Origin: Actinomycetospora sp. TBRC 11914
Lineage (GTDB): Bacteria; Actinomycetota; Actinomycetes; Mycobacteriales; Pseudonocardiaceae
Length of the DNA: 64,000 nucleotides
Direction: 5' to 3'
Assembly (NCBI RefSeq): GCF_012933465.1
Contig: NZ_JABBND010000016.1
Coordinates: forward strand, 1 to 64,000
The position numbers were made by a program, and so were the translations under genes. The notes under the pieces are model-generated. The model was not told the DNA's origin, did no database searches, and was given only the letters and a program-made list of their open reading frames with translations. This document shows positions 44,095 through 52,977 of the stretch, piece by piece (the first letter of the stretch is position 1; every line of letters starts with the position of its first letter).

Positions 44095-44910
44095 GTGCGG
44101 GCGAGGGCGGTGCTGCTGGCGGTGCTCCTCGTCGCGGCGCTGGGGTCCTGCTCCTGGGAGCCGCTGCCGGCGGCCCCGGTCGGCGCGCTCGCCGACCCCC
44201 CGCCCGGCGTCGCACGGCTGCACGTCCAGGTGCTCGGCACCGTCCCCCACGACCCGGCCGCGTTCACCGAGGGCCTGGAGCTCGACGGCCGCACGCTCTG
44301 GGAGGGCACCGGTCTCACCGGCGCCTCGCAGCTGCGGGCGACCGACCCGGCCACCGGCGCCGTCGAGCGGGCGGTGGACCTGCCGTCGTCGCAGTTCGGC
44401 GAGGGGGTGACCGTCCTGCCCGACCGGATCTGGCAGCTGACCTGGAAGGACGGCGTGGTCTACGAGCGCGACCCCGCGACGCTGGCGGTCCGGCGCACCC
44501 TGCCCTACGACCGCGAGGGCTGGGGCATGTGCCACACCGCGACCGACGTGGTCACCAGCGACGGCGGCCCCGACCTCGTGCTGCGCGACCCGACGACGTT
44601 CGCCGCCCGCCGCACCGTCCCCGTGACCCTCGGCGGGACGCCGCTCGACCAGCTCAACGAGCTCGACTGCGGCGACGGCCGCACGGTCTGGGCCAACGTG
44701 TGGAAGACCGACGACCTCGTCGGGATCGACCTCGCGAGCGGCCGGGTCACCGCGGTGGTCGACGCCGCCGCGCTGCGCCCGCCGTCGACGACGGCCGACC
44801 CCGACGCGGTGCTCAACGGCGTCACCGCGATCCCGGGTGCCCCCGACGAGTTCCTGCTCACCGGCAAGCGCTGGCCGACGACGTTCCGCGTCCGGTTCGT
44901 GGCCGGCTGA
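44095..44910 (+). CDS. Secreted glutaminyl-peptide cyclotransferase (plant-type QC)
   Basis: 271 residues. Lipoprotein signal: ARAVLLAVLLVAALGSC with lipobox L-G-S-C (Cys about 19). The mature protein is a five-bladed beta-propeller of the plant/bacterial QC family: PHDPAAFTEGLELDGRTLWEGTGLTGASQL, GEGVTVLPDRIWQLTWKDG, WGMCHTATDVVTSDG, QLNELDCGDGRTVWANVWKTD and LNGVTAIPG. It converts N-terminal glutamine to pyroglutamate on exported proteins. GTG 44095 begins right after the repeat island. Its stop lies four bases before a palindromic element shared with the convergent gene. Confidence 0.9.
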   Translation: MRARAVLLAVLLVAALGSCSWEPLPAAPVGALADPPPGVARLHVQVLGTVPHDPAAFTEGLELDGRTLWEGTGLTGASQLRATDPATGAVERAVDLPSSQFGEGVTVLPDRIWQLTWKDGVVYERDPATLAVRRTLPYDREGWGMCHTATDVVTSDGGPDLVLRDPTTFAARRTVPVTLGGTPLDQLNELDCGDGRTVWANVWKTDDLVGIDLASGRVTAVVDAAALRPPSTTADPDAVLNGVTAIPGAPDEFLLTGKRWPTTFRVRFVAG

Positions 44911-44914
44911 GACC

Positions 44915-44963
44915 CGCGAGGGGACGATCCGGCCGCTCTATCCGGACGAGGGTTCCCCTCGCG
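44915..44963. repeat. Palindromic element, copy C (10-bp arms, 29-nt loop)
   Basis: CGCGAGGGGA (44915-44924) and TCCCCTCGCG (44954-44963) around a 29-base loop that agrees with copy B at most positions. It lies on the convergent junction and supplies the last codons and stop of the FAD/Fe-S oxidoreductase gene. Likely bidirectional terminator. Confidence 0.85.
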
Positions 44964-47817
44964 CCGGGACCGCGTGCTCGGCCAGCAGTTCGAGCACGTG
45001 CCGGTAGGTCTGCCCCGTCGCGCGGCTCATCCCCATCTCGCAGGTCCGGTTGCAGCTCGCGTACTCCTCGGTGGGGTGCGCCGCGACGTCGGCGGCCTCC
45101 TCGCGGGTGGCCGAGTCGGTCAGCTCGGGGTGCAGCATCCCCCGGTCGCCGGCGTAGCCGCAGCAGCCCCAGCCGGTCGGCACCACCACCTCGTCGGCCA
45201 CCGCCTCGGCCACCGTGCGCAGGTCCTCGTCGAGACCCAGGTGGGTGGTCGAGCAGGTCGGGTGCAGCGTCAGCGACGCCGCCTTCGTCGGCACCGCCAG
45301 CGACGGCAGGATCTCCCGCACGGTGAACGCGACCGCGTCCGAGATCCGCAGCCGGGCGATGCGCTCGTCGTCGGGCAGCAGGTGGGCGAGGCCCTCCAGA
45401 CCGTGGGTGCACGACGACGCGTCGACGACGACGGGCAGCGCCCCCTGCTGGGTCGAGGCCCACAGCGCGTCGACCACCCGCGCGGCCATCGCCGCGCCGC
45501 CCGCGGTGAACCCCTTGGACTCCCAGGGCGTGCCGCAGCAGAGCCCCTCGATGCCCTCGGGCACCGCGACCGCGATGTCGGCGGCCGCACAGAGCCGCAG
45601 GAACGCGTGCGCGGAGCCGGCACCGGACTCGGGCGCGAACACCTGGTGCAGGCACGTCGGGAAGAAGACCACCCGCGGGTCCGGCGGGTAGACCGCCGCG
45701 GGCCGGGTGTCCCCACCGGAGGGCACGTCGCGCGACCAGAGCGGCACCAGGTCCTCGGGCAGCACCCGCCGGGCGGCCGCCGACGCCGCCGCGGCCAGCC
45801 CGGGCACCGTCGCTGCCGCCCGCAGCGCCACGCGTGCCGTCCCCGACACCCCGCCCCAGTGCTCGGCGACCGCCTTCCCCGCCGCCTGCGCCCGCGGGCC
45901 GTGGCGCTCGGCGCGCAGCCGCTTCATGAGGTCGCCGGTGTTGATCCGCACCGGGCAGGCGGTGGCGCACATGCCGTCGGCGGCGCAGGTGTCGACGGCG
46001 TCGTAGGGGTAGTCGGCGGCGATCGCCGCGGCGACCGCCGGGTCCTTCGCGGCGGCGCGGCGCAGCACGATGCGCTGCCGCGGCGTCGTCGTGACGTGCC
46101 GCGAGGGGCACACCGGCTCGCAGTAGCCGCACTCCACGCAGGAGTCGACCTCCGGATCCACCGTGGGCACCGTCTTGAGGTCGCGCAGGTGGGCGTCGGG
46201 CCGGTCGGACAGGATGATCCCCGGGTTGAGCAGGCCCGTCGGGTCGGCGAGCGACTTCAGCTCGCGCATCACGTCGTAGAGCTCGTCGCCGTACTGCCGG
46301 CGCACGAACGGCGTCATGATCCGTCCGGTGCCGTGCTCGGCCTTGAGCGTCCCGTCCTGGCCGAGGACGAGGTCGACCATGTCGTCGGTGAAGCGGCGGT
46401 AGCGCTCGAGCGAGGCCTCGTCGTCGAAGCGCTCGTTGACCAGGAAGTGGACGTTGCCGTCCTTCGCGTGCCCGAAGATCACCGAGCCCTCGTAGCCGTG
46501 CCGGTCGAAGAGGTCGGTGAGCCCGTCGCAGGTCGAGGGCAGCGTGCGCACCGGCACGGACACGTCCTCGAGCAGCGCGGTCGTGCCGGAGGGCCGGGCG
46601 GCGGCGACGGCGGTGTAGAGCCCCTTGCGCAGCGCCCACAGCGACGCCCGGGCCGCCGGCTCGCGGGTCAGCCCGGCGTCGCGGGTCAGCGGGAGCCCGG
46701 CGAGGACCGGCTCGGCCGCGGCCTGCACCTCGTCGAGCTCGGCCGCGGTCGCGGTCTGGAACTCCACGAGGAGCCCGGCGTGCCCGTCGACGTGCAGCGA
46801 GCGCACCGAGTCCGGGGCCCGCGGGTCGGACTGCGCGACGACGAGGGCCCGCGCGTCGAGCAGCTCCAGGGTCTTCGCGCCCGCCTCGAGCAGCGGCGGC
46901 AGCGCGTCGGTGGCGTCGGCGGTGTCCGCGAAGACCAGCATCGCCGTGGCGGCCTGCGGCAGGACCGGCAGCGTCGCGAACACGGCCTCGGCGACGAACC
47001 CCAGCGTCCCCTCCGAGCCCACCAGCAGGTGGGTGAGCAGGTCGATCGGGCGGGTGTGGTCGAGGAAGGAGTTGAGCCCGTAGCCCATGGTGTTCTTCAT
47101 CGAGAACAGGTGGCGCAGCCGCTCGACCGACGCCGGGTTCCCCCGCACCCGCTCGCGCAGCCGGTCCAGACCCTCGTGGAGGGCCGGCTCGCGGTGGCGC
47201 AGCTCGTCGTCGGCGTCGGGCCGGGCGGAGTCGATGACGGTGCCCGAGGGAAGCACGAACGTCATCGACCGGAGCGTCGCGTAGGTGTTGAACTCGGTCC
47301 CGCACGCCATGCCCGACGAGTTGTTCGCGACGACGCCGCCGATGGTGCACGCCGCCGAGCTCGCGGGGTCGGGTCCGATCTTGCGGCCGTACGGGGCGAG
47401 GCGGGCGTTGACCTGCGACACGGCCAGGCCGGGCTGGACCCGCACCGCGGCGCCGTCGTCGAGCACCTCGATCCCGCGGAAGTGCTCGCGGGTGTCGACG
47501 AGCACGCCGTCGGTCACGCCCTGCCCGGACAGCGACGTGCCCCCGGAGCGGAACGTGAGCGCGAGCCGGTCGCGGGTCGCCAGGCGCAGCAGGTTCGCGA
47601 CCTCCCGCGCGTCGGCGGGCAGCACCACGGCCTTCGGGTGGAGCAGGTAGTGCGACGCGTCGTTGGCGTGCGCGGCCAGGTCGATCGGGCGGTGCCGGAC
47701 ACGTCCCGGGTCGGCGACCGCCCCACGGAGCGCCTCGACGAGCCGCGGGTCGGCGGCGACACGCCCGCTGCTCGGGGAGGGCTCGGCGGTGTGGGGGCGG
47801 GGCGTGGTGGCCGTCAC
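44938..47817 (-). CDS. FAD-binding and Fe-S-binding oxidoreductase (D-2-hydroxyacid dehydrogenase type)
   Basis: 959 residues. FAD-binding-4 domain first (LALTFRSGGTSLSGQGVTDGVLVD, NNSSGMACGTEFN), FAD-oxidase C domain (HAKDGNVHFLVN, EHGTGRIMTPFV, NPGIIL), then two 4Fe-4S motifs (CVECGYCEPVCPSR; CAADGMCATACPVRINTGD) and a CCG-type cysteine-rich domain (FFPTCLH, GLCCGTPWESKGF, LHPTCS, GWGCCGYAGDRG). This order is that of D-lactate/D-2-hydroxyglutarate dehydrogenases passing electrons to the membrane. Start GTG 47817 (CAGGCT six bases upstream). Its C-terminal codons lie within palindromic element C. Confidence 0.92.
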   Translation of the reverse strand: MTATTPRPHTAEPSPSSGRVAADPRLVEALRGAVADPGRVRHRPIDLAAHANDASHYLLHPKAVVLPADAREVANLLRLATRDRLALTFRSGGTSLSGQGVTDGVLVDTREHFRGIEVLDDGAAVRVQPGLAVSQVNARLAPYGRKIGPDPASSAACTIGGVVANNSSGMACGTEFNTYATLRSMTFVLPSGTVIDSARPDADDELRHREPALHEGLDRLRERVRGNPASVERLRHLFSMKNTMGYGLNSFLDHTRPIDLLTHLLVGSEGTLGFVAEAVFATLPVLPQAATAMLVFADTADATDALPPLLEAGAKTLELLDARALVVAQSDPRAPDSVRSLHVDGHAGLLVEFQTATAAELDEVQAAAEPVLAGLPLTRDAGLTREPAARASLWALRKGLYTAVAAARPSGTTALLEDVSVPVRTLPSTCDGLTDLFDRHGYEGSVIFGHAKDGNVHFLVNERFDDEASLERYRRFTDDMVDLVLGQDGTLKAEHGTGRIMTPFVRRQYGDELYDVMRELKSLADPTGLLNPGIILSDRPDAHLRDLKTVPTVDPEVDSCVECGYCEPVCPSRHVTTTPRQRIVLRRAAAKDPAVAAAIAADYPYDAVDTCAADGMCATACPVRINTGDLMKRLRAERHGPRAQAAGKAVAEHWGGVSGTARVALRAAATVPGLAAAASAAARRVLPEDLVPLWSRDVPSGGDTRPAAVYPPDPRVVFFPTCLHQVFAPESGAGSAHAFLRLCAAADIAVAVPEGIEGLCCGTPWESKGFTAGGAAMAARVVDALWASTQQGALPVVVDASSCTHGLEGLAHLLPDDERIARLRISDAVAFTVREILPSLAVPTKAASLTLHPTCSTTHLGLDEDLRTVAEAVADEVVVPTGWGCCGYAGDRGMLHPELTDSATREEAADVAAHPTEEYASCNRTCEMGMSRATGQTYRHVLELLAEHAVPARGEPSSG

Positions 47818-47905
47818 CCTGCCAGCCTGACACCTCGGGCGGCCGGCCGACGAGCGTCCGCCCGGTCGGACGGGCCGCTCACACCCGCCGTGAGACGCTG
47901 GGGCC

Positions 47906-49171
47906 ATGCGGCCCCGCACCGGTCCCGACGACCGGCGCTGGTGGGAGGACGGCCCCGACGGCGGGCACGGCCGCCGGGCCGGCCCGCCCGGGCCGCCCGG
48001 CCCGCCGCCCCGATATCCGGCGCGGCCCCTGCAGCCACCGCCGACCCGTGTCGAGCGCGCCGGGCCGCCCGGGTGGCACGTCCCGCCGCAGGGCCCGCCC
48101 GGACGCTCCCCCGGTGCCCCTCCCGGTACGGGGCGCCGCCGCCCGCCGCGTCGCCTGCGCCTGCCGGGCACCGGAGGCGTCATCGGGGCGCTGGTCGTGG
48201 CGGGGATCGCGATCGTCGTGCTCTACCCCGAGGTGCTCGGGCTCGACGACCACGCCCCGTTCGCGCAGGTCGTGGCGGTGCGCCCGCAGCTGGCCGTCCT
48301 CGCCGTCGCCGTCGCCGCGCTCGGCGCCCTCGGGGCGTGGACCCGCCGGTCGGGGCCGGACGCGCTCCTCGTCGCCCTCGCGCTGGGACTGGTGGGGGTC
48401 GTCGCGCTGGTCGACGTCGGGGCGCGGGCGACGGGCTCGGCCCCGGCGGTCGGCTCCGGCACCTCGGATTCCGCCGACGGGGGCAGCCTCGTCGTCCTGT
48501 CGCTGAACACCTACAAGGGCCAGGCCGACCCCGACGCGCTGGCCGACCTCGTGCGGAGCCGCTCGCCCGACCTCGTCGCCCTGCCCGAGGCGCGCGGCGA
48601 CCTGCGCCGCCGGCTCGCGTCCCGTCTCGACGACGACCAGGGCGGGTCGGGCTACCGCTCGTACTCCGCCGACGACGTCGACGACGCCAGCGGCATGACG
48701 GTGTTCGTCCGCTCCTCGCTCGGCCGCCCGACGGTCACCCAGGACCGGTCGGGGACCTACCCCTCGATCGTCGTGGACCTGCCGCGGTCCGCCCCGGGCG
48801 TGGCCTCCGGCCTGCGGTTCGTCGCCGTCCACCCCCGCTCGCCCCGGCCGGGCGGCACCGGGAGCTGGGCCCGGGACGTGTCCGGGCTGTCCCGCTGGTG
48901 CGCGGCCGGGCGCCCGACGGTCGTGGCCGGGGACATGAACTCCACCGAGGACCACCGCGTGTTCGCCGAGGCGACCGCGCGCTGCACGGACGCGGGGTCG
49001 GCCACCGGCGACGGCGTGACCGGGACCTGGCCGTCCTGGCTCCCGGGCATCCTCGGGGCGCAGATCGACCACGTGCTCACCGCCGGCGGCCCGCGCCCCA
49101 CCGCGTTCGAGGTCGTGCCGGCGGCCGGGACCGACCACCGCGCGATCCTCGCCCGGATCGGCGAGGGCTGA
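47906..49171 (+). CDS. Membrane-anchored endonuclease/exonuclease/phosphatase family protein
   Basis: 421 residues. A Pro/Gly/Arg-rich N-terminus of about 85 residues leads to three membrane helices (GVIGALVVAGIAIVVLY, LAVLAVAVAALGALGAW, ALLVALALGLVGVVALV) and an external EEP domain: LSLNTYKGQADPDAL, DLVALPEA (metal Glu), PTVVAGDMNSTEDHRVF (Asp/Asn) and the terminal AGTDHRAILA (SDH-like histidine). Substrate could be nucleic acid, phosphoinositide-like or other phosphodiester. ATG 47906 with GACGCT six bases upstream (leaderless type). Confidence 0.87.
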   Translation: MRPRTGPDDRRWWEDGPDGGHGRRAGPPGPPGPPPRYPARPLQPPPTRVERAGPPGWHVPPQGPPGRSPGAPPGTGRRRPPRRLRLPGTGGVIGALVVAGIAIVVLYPEVLGLDDHAPFAQVVAVRPQLAVLAVAVAALGALGAWTRRSGPDALLVALALGLVGVVALVDVGARATGSAPAVGSGTSDSADGGSLVVLSLNTYKGQADPDALADLVRSRSPDLVALPEARGDLRRRLASRLDDDQGGSGYRSYSADDVDDASGMTVFVRSSLGRPTVTQDRSGTYPSIVVDLPRSAPGVASGLRFVAVHPRSPRPGGTGSWARDVSGLSRWCAAGRPTVVAGDMNSTEDHRVFAEATARCTDAGSATGDGVTGTWPSWLPGILGAQIDHVLTAGGPRPTAFEVVPAAGTDHRAILARIGEG

Positions 49172-49179
49172 GGTCGGGG

Positions 49180-49809
49180 TCAGCGCACCGTGCGCGGCGC
49201 CGGCGTGGCCGGCACCCCGTACGGGCGCGCGGCCGGCGTGACCGACCGGCCCGGGGACGGGTCGGCGACCCGCCCGTTCCGGCCGACGGTCCGCTGCGCG
49301 GGCACCGGACTGTTCGCCGGACGCCGGGCGACCCGCGGCAGGCGGGGCTCGACCTCGGGCTCACGCACCCGCCGCGCGCTCTCCTCGACCGCGTCCCGCG
49401 CCCCGGCACGCACCTGACCGAGGAGGTCGTGCATCGCCAGGGACATCGACCGCGGCAGCAACGGTGACCCGGCCACCCGCGCCAGCGGTTCGAGACCCGA
49501 CGCGGCCTCCCGCAGGAGCGCGCTCACGGCGGCGTCGTCGGTCGGTGGGGCGGCGACGATCTGCGCCCCCAGCACGGTCTGCCACTGGCGGACCCGCTCG
49601 CTGAACGCCCCGGACAGCCGTTCCAGGAGCCGCGCCTCGACGTAGGACCCCATGCCCCCGTCGATGGGCGGCAGCCCGGCGGTGTCCCGGTTCTCCCCGC
49701 GGCGGAACGCCTCGATCCAGGCGACCCACATCGCGTACCCGCCGCGGCTCCCCGCATCGGGCTCCCTGCGTCCGGCGACACCCCTCGCGTCGGTCCGTTC
49801 GCTCTGCAC
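49180..49809 (-). CDS. Hypothetical helical protein
   Basis: 209 residues, not recognised. The N-terminal two thirds look helical (MWVAWIEAFRRGENRD, SYVEARLLERLSGAFSERVRQWQTVLGAQIV, DAAVSALLREAASGLEPLARVAGSPLLP, MSLAMHDLLGQVRAGARDAVEESARRV); the last 60 residues are basic, Pro/Arg-rich and probably disordered. No signal peptide or membrane helix. GTG 49809 is chosen because AGGAGG lies seven bases upstream; GTG 49827 would put that sequence inside the gene. It is convergent with the EEP-family gene, 8 bases apart. Confidence 0.7.
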   Translation of the reverse strand: MQSERTDARGVAGRREPDAGSRGGYAMWVAWIEAFRRGENRDTAGLPPIDGGMGSYVEARLLERLSGAFSERVRQWQTVLGAQIVAAPPTDDAAVSALLREAASGLEPLARVAGSPLLPRSMSLAMHDLLGQVRAGARDAVEESARRVREPEVEPRLPRVARRPANSPVPAQRTVGRNGRVADPSPGRSVTPAARPYGVPATPAPRTVR

Positions 49810-50044
49810 GACCCCACCTCCTGCCACCGGCCCGTCGCCGGCGTCGACACGACGGCTGGGCCACGGCGCCCCGTTCGCTGCCGTGGTCGTCGCTCGGTCG
49901 TCGGTCGTTGTTTCCCTACGGTCGAGTAGGGAGCCCGCCGTACCCCCATCGGACGAGCGTCTCCCCCTTCGGCCCCGGCCCGGTCGGGTGAACGGGCGGG
50001 GCGAGCGCGGGCGACGGAGTGGCCACGCCGCCCGCGCGCCCTCG

Positions 50045-50794
50045 TCAGGCGCGGACGACGAGGGTGTGTGCCGCCATGTCCCCGAGGCGCTGCCTCTTCT
50101 CGGACGTGACCATGATGATGAGCCCGACGAGCCCGGCGGCGATGCCGTCGACGATGAACAGCAGCCAGCGGATCACGTTCTGGCCGAGCGTCGGCTCGCC
50201 GCCGTCCTCCTCGCGGATGATCCGCAGCCCGAGGAACTTCATCCCCGGCGTCTGGCCGCCGTGCGTGGTGGGCCACCACGCGTAGACGACGAACCCGGCG
50301 CCGAGCGCGACGACCCAGGCGAAGAACCACAGGATCGCGCCGACCACCGCGAGCACGCCCGTGTAGTCCACCGCGGTGAGCACCATGGCCAGGACCATGA
50401 GGACGATCAGCGGAACCACGGTGAGGAGCGCGTCGATGATGTACTGCCCCACCCGCGGGCCGACGACGTCGACCGAGCCCGGCTGGTCGGACGCGAGCCG
50501 GGGGGCGGGTGCCGGGGCGTACCCCGGGGCGCCGCCGGGGGGCGGGCCGTACGCGTACGCGCCGCCCGGGGGCGGCGCATACCCCGGCGGCGGCCCGTAG
50601 CCGCCGTGACCCGGCACCGGGCCGGCGCCGAGCGGCGGAGCCGCGTAACCGCCCGTGGCGGCGGCGGGCGCTCCGGCCACCGGACCGGCGGCCGCTGCTG
50701 GCTGCGAGGAGTAGTCGTGCGGCCCCCTGAAGGGTGCCGCTCCCCCCTGTCCGTCCGCCGGCCCGGGGCCGTACGGAGCGTTCTGTCCACTCAT
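50045..50794 (-). CDS. RDD family membrane protein
   Basis: 249 residues. The first 105 are Pro/Gly/Tyr/Ala repeats (GYGPPPGYAPPPGGAYAYGPPPGGAPGYAP), then an RDD domain whose first helix opens with VGPRVGQYIIDALLTVVPLIVLMVLAMVL (the canonical R-D-D is represented by R and D), followed by WFFAWVVALGAGFVVYAWWP, GGQTPGMKFLGLRIIREEDG and WLLFIVDGIAAGLVGLIIMV. RDD proteins are small membrane proteins, some with Na+/H+ antiport activity. ATG 50794 chosen: CATGCT lies seven bases upstream and no Shine-Dalgarno precedes it. Confidence 0.85.
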   Translation of the reverse strand: MSGQNAPYGPGPADGQGGAAPFRGPHDYSSQPAAAAGPVAGAPAAATGGYAAPPLGAGPVPGHGGYGPPPGYAPPPGGAYAYGPPPGGAPGYAPAPAPRLASDQPGSVDVVGPRVGQYIIDALLTVVPLIVLMVLAMVLTAVDYTGVLAVVGAILWFFAWVVALGAGFVVYAWWPTTHGGQTPGMKFLGLRIIREEDGGEPTLGQNVIRWLLFIVDGIAAGLVGLIIMVTSEKRQRLGDMAAHTLVVRA

Positions 50795-50817
50795 GGGCGG
50801 AAGCATGCCAGCAGAGA

Positions 50818-50862
50818 GTGACACGAGGGAGGTCTCTTTCGAGAACAGCGCCTCCGTGTCAC
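50818..50862. promoter_or_regulatory. Inverted repeat 1 upstream of the RDD gene
   Basis: GTGACACG (50818-50825) and CGTGTCAC (50855-50862), perfect 8-bp arms separated by 29 bases, 24 bases from the RDD start codon in a divergent gap. Confidence 0.45.
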
Positions 50863-50896
50863 CCGATCGGCTCTACGACGTGAGCGGACGGCGATG

Positions 50897-50925
50897 ACGT
50901 GGCAACGTCCACCCTGTTGCCACGT
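50897..50925. promoter_or_regulatory. Inverted repeat 2 between the RDD gene and the hypothetical gene
   Basis: ACGTGGCAAC (50897-50906) and GTTGCCACGT (50916-50925), perfect 10-bp arms with a 9-base loop. In the middle of a 273-base divergent gap, so an operator is more likely than a terminator. Confidence 0.5.
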
Positions 50926-51067
50926 CCGGCTCCCCCGGCCGGAGCATGACACCACGCGCTCCCGAACGTTTGAGTGGTCGATGGATGCGCAGCAGGCGAG
51001 CCGGCTCGGGGGTGGAGGCCGGCACGGAGGCGGGTGGGTGACGCCTCAGCCGGAGGGAGGGACGCCC

Positions 51068-51580
51068 GTGCACCGCACTCCGCACTCGGGCGAGCCCGCC
51101 TCGCTGCCCCTGCCCGCCCCCCGGCCGTCCACCGACGGTGCCGCGGGGTCGGGGTGCATCGGCCCGGCGTGGATCGTGCGCGAGGTGACCCACGTGCCCG
51201 GCGTCCTGCGGCTCGCGGCGGGGCGGCTCTGCTTCACCTCCAGCCGCGGCCCGGTCTTCGACCTCGACCTGGGCGCGCTGCGCGACACCTCGGGCGCCGA
51301 CCTCGCGGTCGACCGCCGCCGCGGCTTCCGGGTCACGGTCGGCGGCGAGCGGCTCCACGTGCACGTCGTGCGCCCGCTCGGGGCGGTCGACCCCGGCGCC
51401 GCGTTCGTCGACGCGGTGGCCCGCGCCGCGGACCTCCCCGCCACCCGCGGTGACGCCGCGGCCGCCGACACCTGGCGCACGGCGCTGCTCAGCGGGACGG
51501 ACGACCCCCCGCGTCGGCCGGGGGGACGCTTCGCAGGCCGAGCTCGGCGAGGATCCGCAGGATCAGCGCCACGCACATGA
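51068..51580 (+). CDS. Hypothetical protein
   Basis: 170 residues, not recognised. The middle part looks like a small beta-rich domain: PAWIVREVTHVPGVLRLAAGRLCFTSSRGPVFDLDLGALRDTSGADLAVDRRRGFRVTVGGERLHVHVVRP, reminiscent of PH/GRAM-like folds (the W-I-x-x-E-V-T-x-x-x-G-x-L-x-L-x-x-G-R-L-x-F pattern), but this is only a resemblance. GTG 51068 has GGAGGGAGG just upstream, better than ATG 50981. The last 92 bases overlap the convergent gene below. Confidence 0.65.
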   Translation: MHRTPHSGEPASLPLPAPRPSTDGAAGSGCIGPAWIVREVTHVPGVLRLAAGRLCFTSSRGPVFDLDLGALRDTSGADLAVDRRRGFRVTVGGERLHVHVVRPLGAVDPGAAFVDAVARAADLPATRGDAAAADTWRTALLSGTDDPPRRPGGRFAGRARRGSAGSAPRT

Positions 51581-51911
51581 CGACGTCGGCGGTCTCGGCC
51601 GCCGGCTCCTGACCGGCGGCACCCGCCGCGCAGGCGACCCGCCGGGCCGCCTCGCCCAGCCCGGCCACCAGGTCCGCCGCCGCCCGCAGGACCGTGGCCG
51701 CGTCCTCCGCGGGCGCGGGACCCGGCCGGTCCAGCGCCTCGGCCAGGGCGGTCACGCCCGCGGCGAGCCGTCCGACGGCCTCGGCCGTCGGCGGCTCGGT
51801 CGACCGGCCGGCGCGGCCCCGGGCGCTGCAGGCGAGGGCGAGGACCTCGAGGGCACGACCGGGGAGTGCCTCCCAGGCGCTCCCGTCGACCCCGACCGGT
51901 CCGTCGTCCAC
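51489..51911 (-). CDS. Hypothetical small helical protein
   Basis: 140 residues, Ala-rich, apparently all-helical (GRALEVLALACSARGRAG, EAVGRLAAGVTALAEALDRPG, DAATVLRAAADLVAGLGEAARRVACAAG, TADVVMCVALILRILAELGL). No family recognised. GTG 51911 with GAGGAG three to eight bases upstream. The 3' 92 bases overlap a convergent gene, so its end is less certain. It is separated by 134 bases from the LMW phosphatase stop on the same strand. Confidence 0.62.
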   Translation of the reverse strand: MDDGPVGVDGSAWEALPGRALEVLALACSARGRAGRSTEPPTAEAVGRLAAGVTALAEALDRPGPAPAEDAATVLRAAADLVAGLGEAARRVACAAGAAGQEPAAETADVVMCVALILRILAELGLRSVPPADAGGRPSR

Positions 51912-52045
51912 GGGCTCCTCCGCTCGTCGGCGCGGCGGGCCGCCGCGCACGGTCCCCTCATCGCCCGGGACGGCGCGGATGTTGCACGGCGCCGCGGCCG
52001 CGGGCGGTGACGTGGACGACCTGGACCACCCCGGCGACACGGCGC

Positions 52046-52906
52046 TCAGCTGCCGGAGCCTCCGGGGGCGGACGCCAGGTCGTCGTCGCGCGACGCCCCG
52101 GAGCCGGCGGGAGGGGCACCGCCCGCGGGGTCGTTCTCGGCGCGGGGCGCCGGCGGGCCGCCGGGACCGGTGAACCCCGGACCGGGTGGGCGCGGGGTGC
52201 CGACCGGGGGTGAGGGCGGGCCGGGGGCCGGGCGGGGCCGGGCGGCAGCGGGCCGTCCGGGGCCGGGAGGCGGGAAGGGCGGCCGCACCGGCGGTGGGAC
52301 GAGCAGGTCGAGGAAGGTGCGGACGCACTCGTCGATCACCCGCGCCGTCTCCGCGTGCGCCTCCGGACCGCCGGAGACCGGGTCGGGGACCGCGTCCTCC
52401 TCGACCGACACCGCCGGCACCGTGCCGCGGGTGGCCCGGGCGAGCGCCACGAGGGCCCGCGCCCGCTCCACGGGGGGCCGGGGCAGCGTCATGAGCTGCT
52501 CGGGGTCGGCCGAGCGCAGGAGCCGCGCGAACTCGCGCAGGGTGAACGTGGTCGGCAGCGCCCGGGGGACGTCGCCGAGCACCGTCGACCGGTGCTCCCG
52601 CGTCATCGTGAGGACGAGGTCGGCGAGGAGGACGTCGCGGTCGGGCAGCTGGCGAGCCGCGAACGCGGCGACGTCGGGGTGGTCGCGGCGGGTGCGCAGC
52701 TGCGCGCGCGAGTCCTCGTGCATGCCGTGGCCGCGGACGGCCGAGACCCCGGCGCTGTGCACGGCGAAGGCGTGGGCCCACGGCCCGAGGCGGGCCCCGA
52801 GCAGGAACCGCGTGTGGAACTGCGCGAACGGCGAGCGGCAGATGTTCCCGGTGCACACGTAGAGCAGCCGGAACACCTCCGGCGACCCTCCCGTGCCCAC
52901 GCTCAT
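52046..52906 (-). CDS. Low-molecular-weight protein tyrosine phosphatase
   Basis: 286 residues. The P-loop is at the N-terminus: LLYVCTGNICRSP, with nucleophile C18 and R24 in the C-x5-R motif. The catalytic Asp expected before a Pro in LMW-PTPs is not obvious; DLVLTMTREHRSTV is the typical mid-region strand. The phosphatase part ends near residue 195; the remaining 90 residues are a Pro/Gly-rich tail (PPPVRPPFPPPGPGRP) not usual for the family. Probably dephosphorylates Tyr-kinase or cell-envelope targets. ATG 52906. Confidence 0.86.
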   Translation of the reverse strand: MSVGTGGSPEVFRLLYVCTGNICRSPFAQFHTRFLLGARLGPWAHAFAVHSAGVSAVRGHGMHEDSRAQLRTRRDHPDVAAFAARQLPDRDVLLADLVLTMTREHRSTVLGDVPRALPTTFTLREFARLLRSADPEQLMTLPRPPVERARALVALARATRGTVPAVSVEEDAVPDPVSGGPEAHAETARVIDECVRTFLDLLVPPPVRPPFPPPGPGRPAAARPRPAPGPPSPPVGTPRPPGPGFTGPGGPPAPRAENDPAGGAPPAGSGASRDDDLASAPGGSGS

Positions 52907-52977
52907 ACCCCGATCGTCCCAGCTCCGTGCACCGGATGCGAGTCCGAGCGCCGGAGGTGTGCGCCGCGGGCCGCCGG

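Noticed and set aside
44974-49467. 1497-residue plus-strand frame across the FAD/Fe-S and EEP genes
   Set aside because: It is an antisense and out-of-frame shadow caused by high GC; composition is Arg/Gly/His-rich with no domain.
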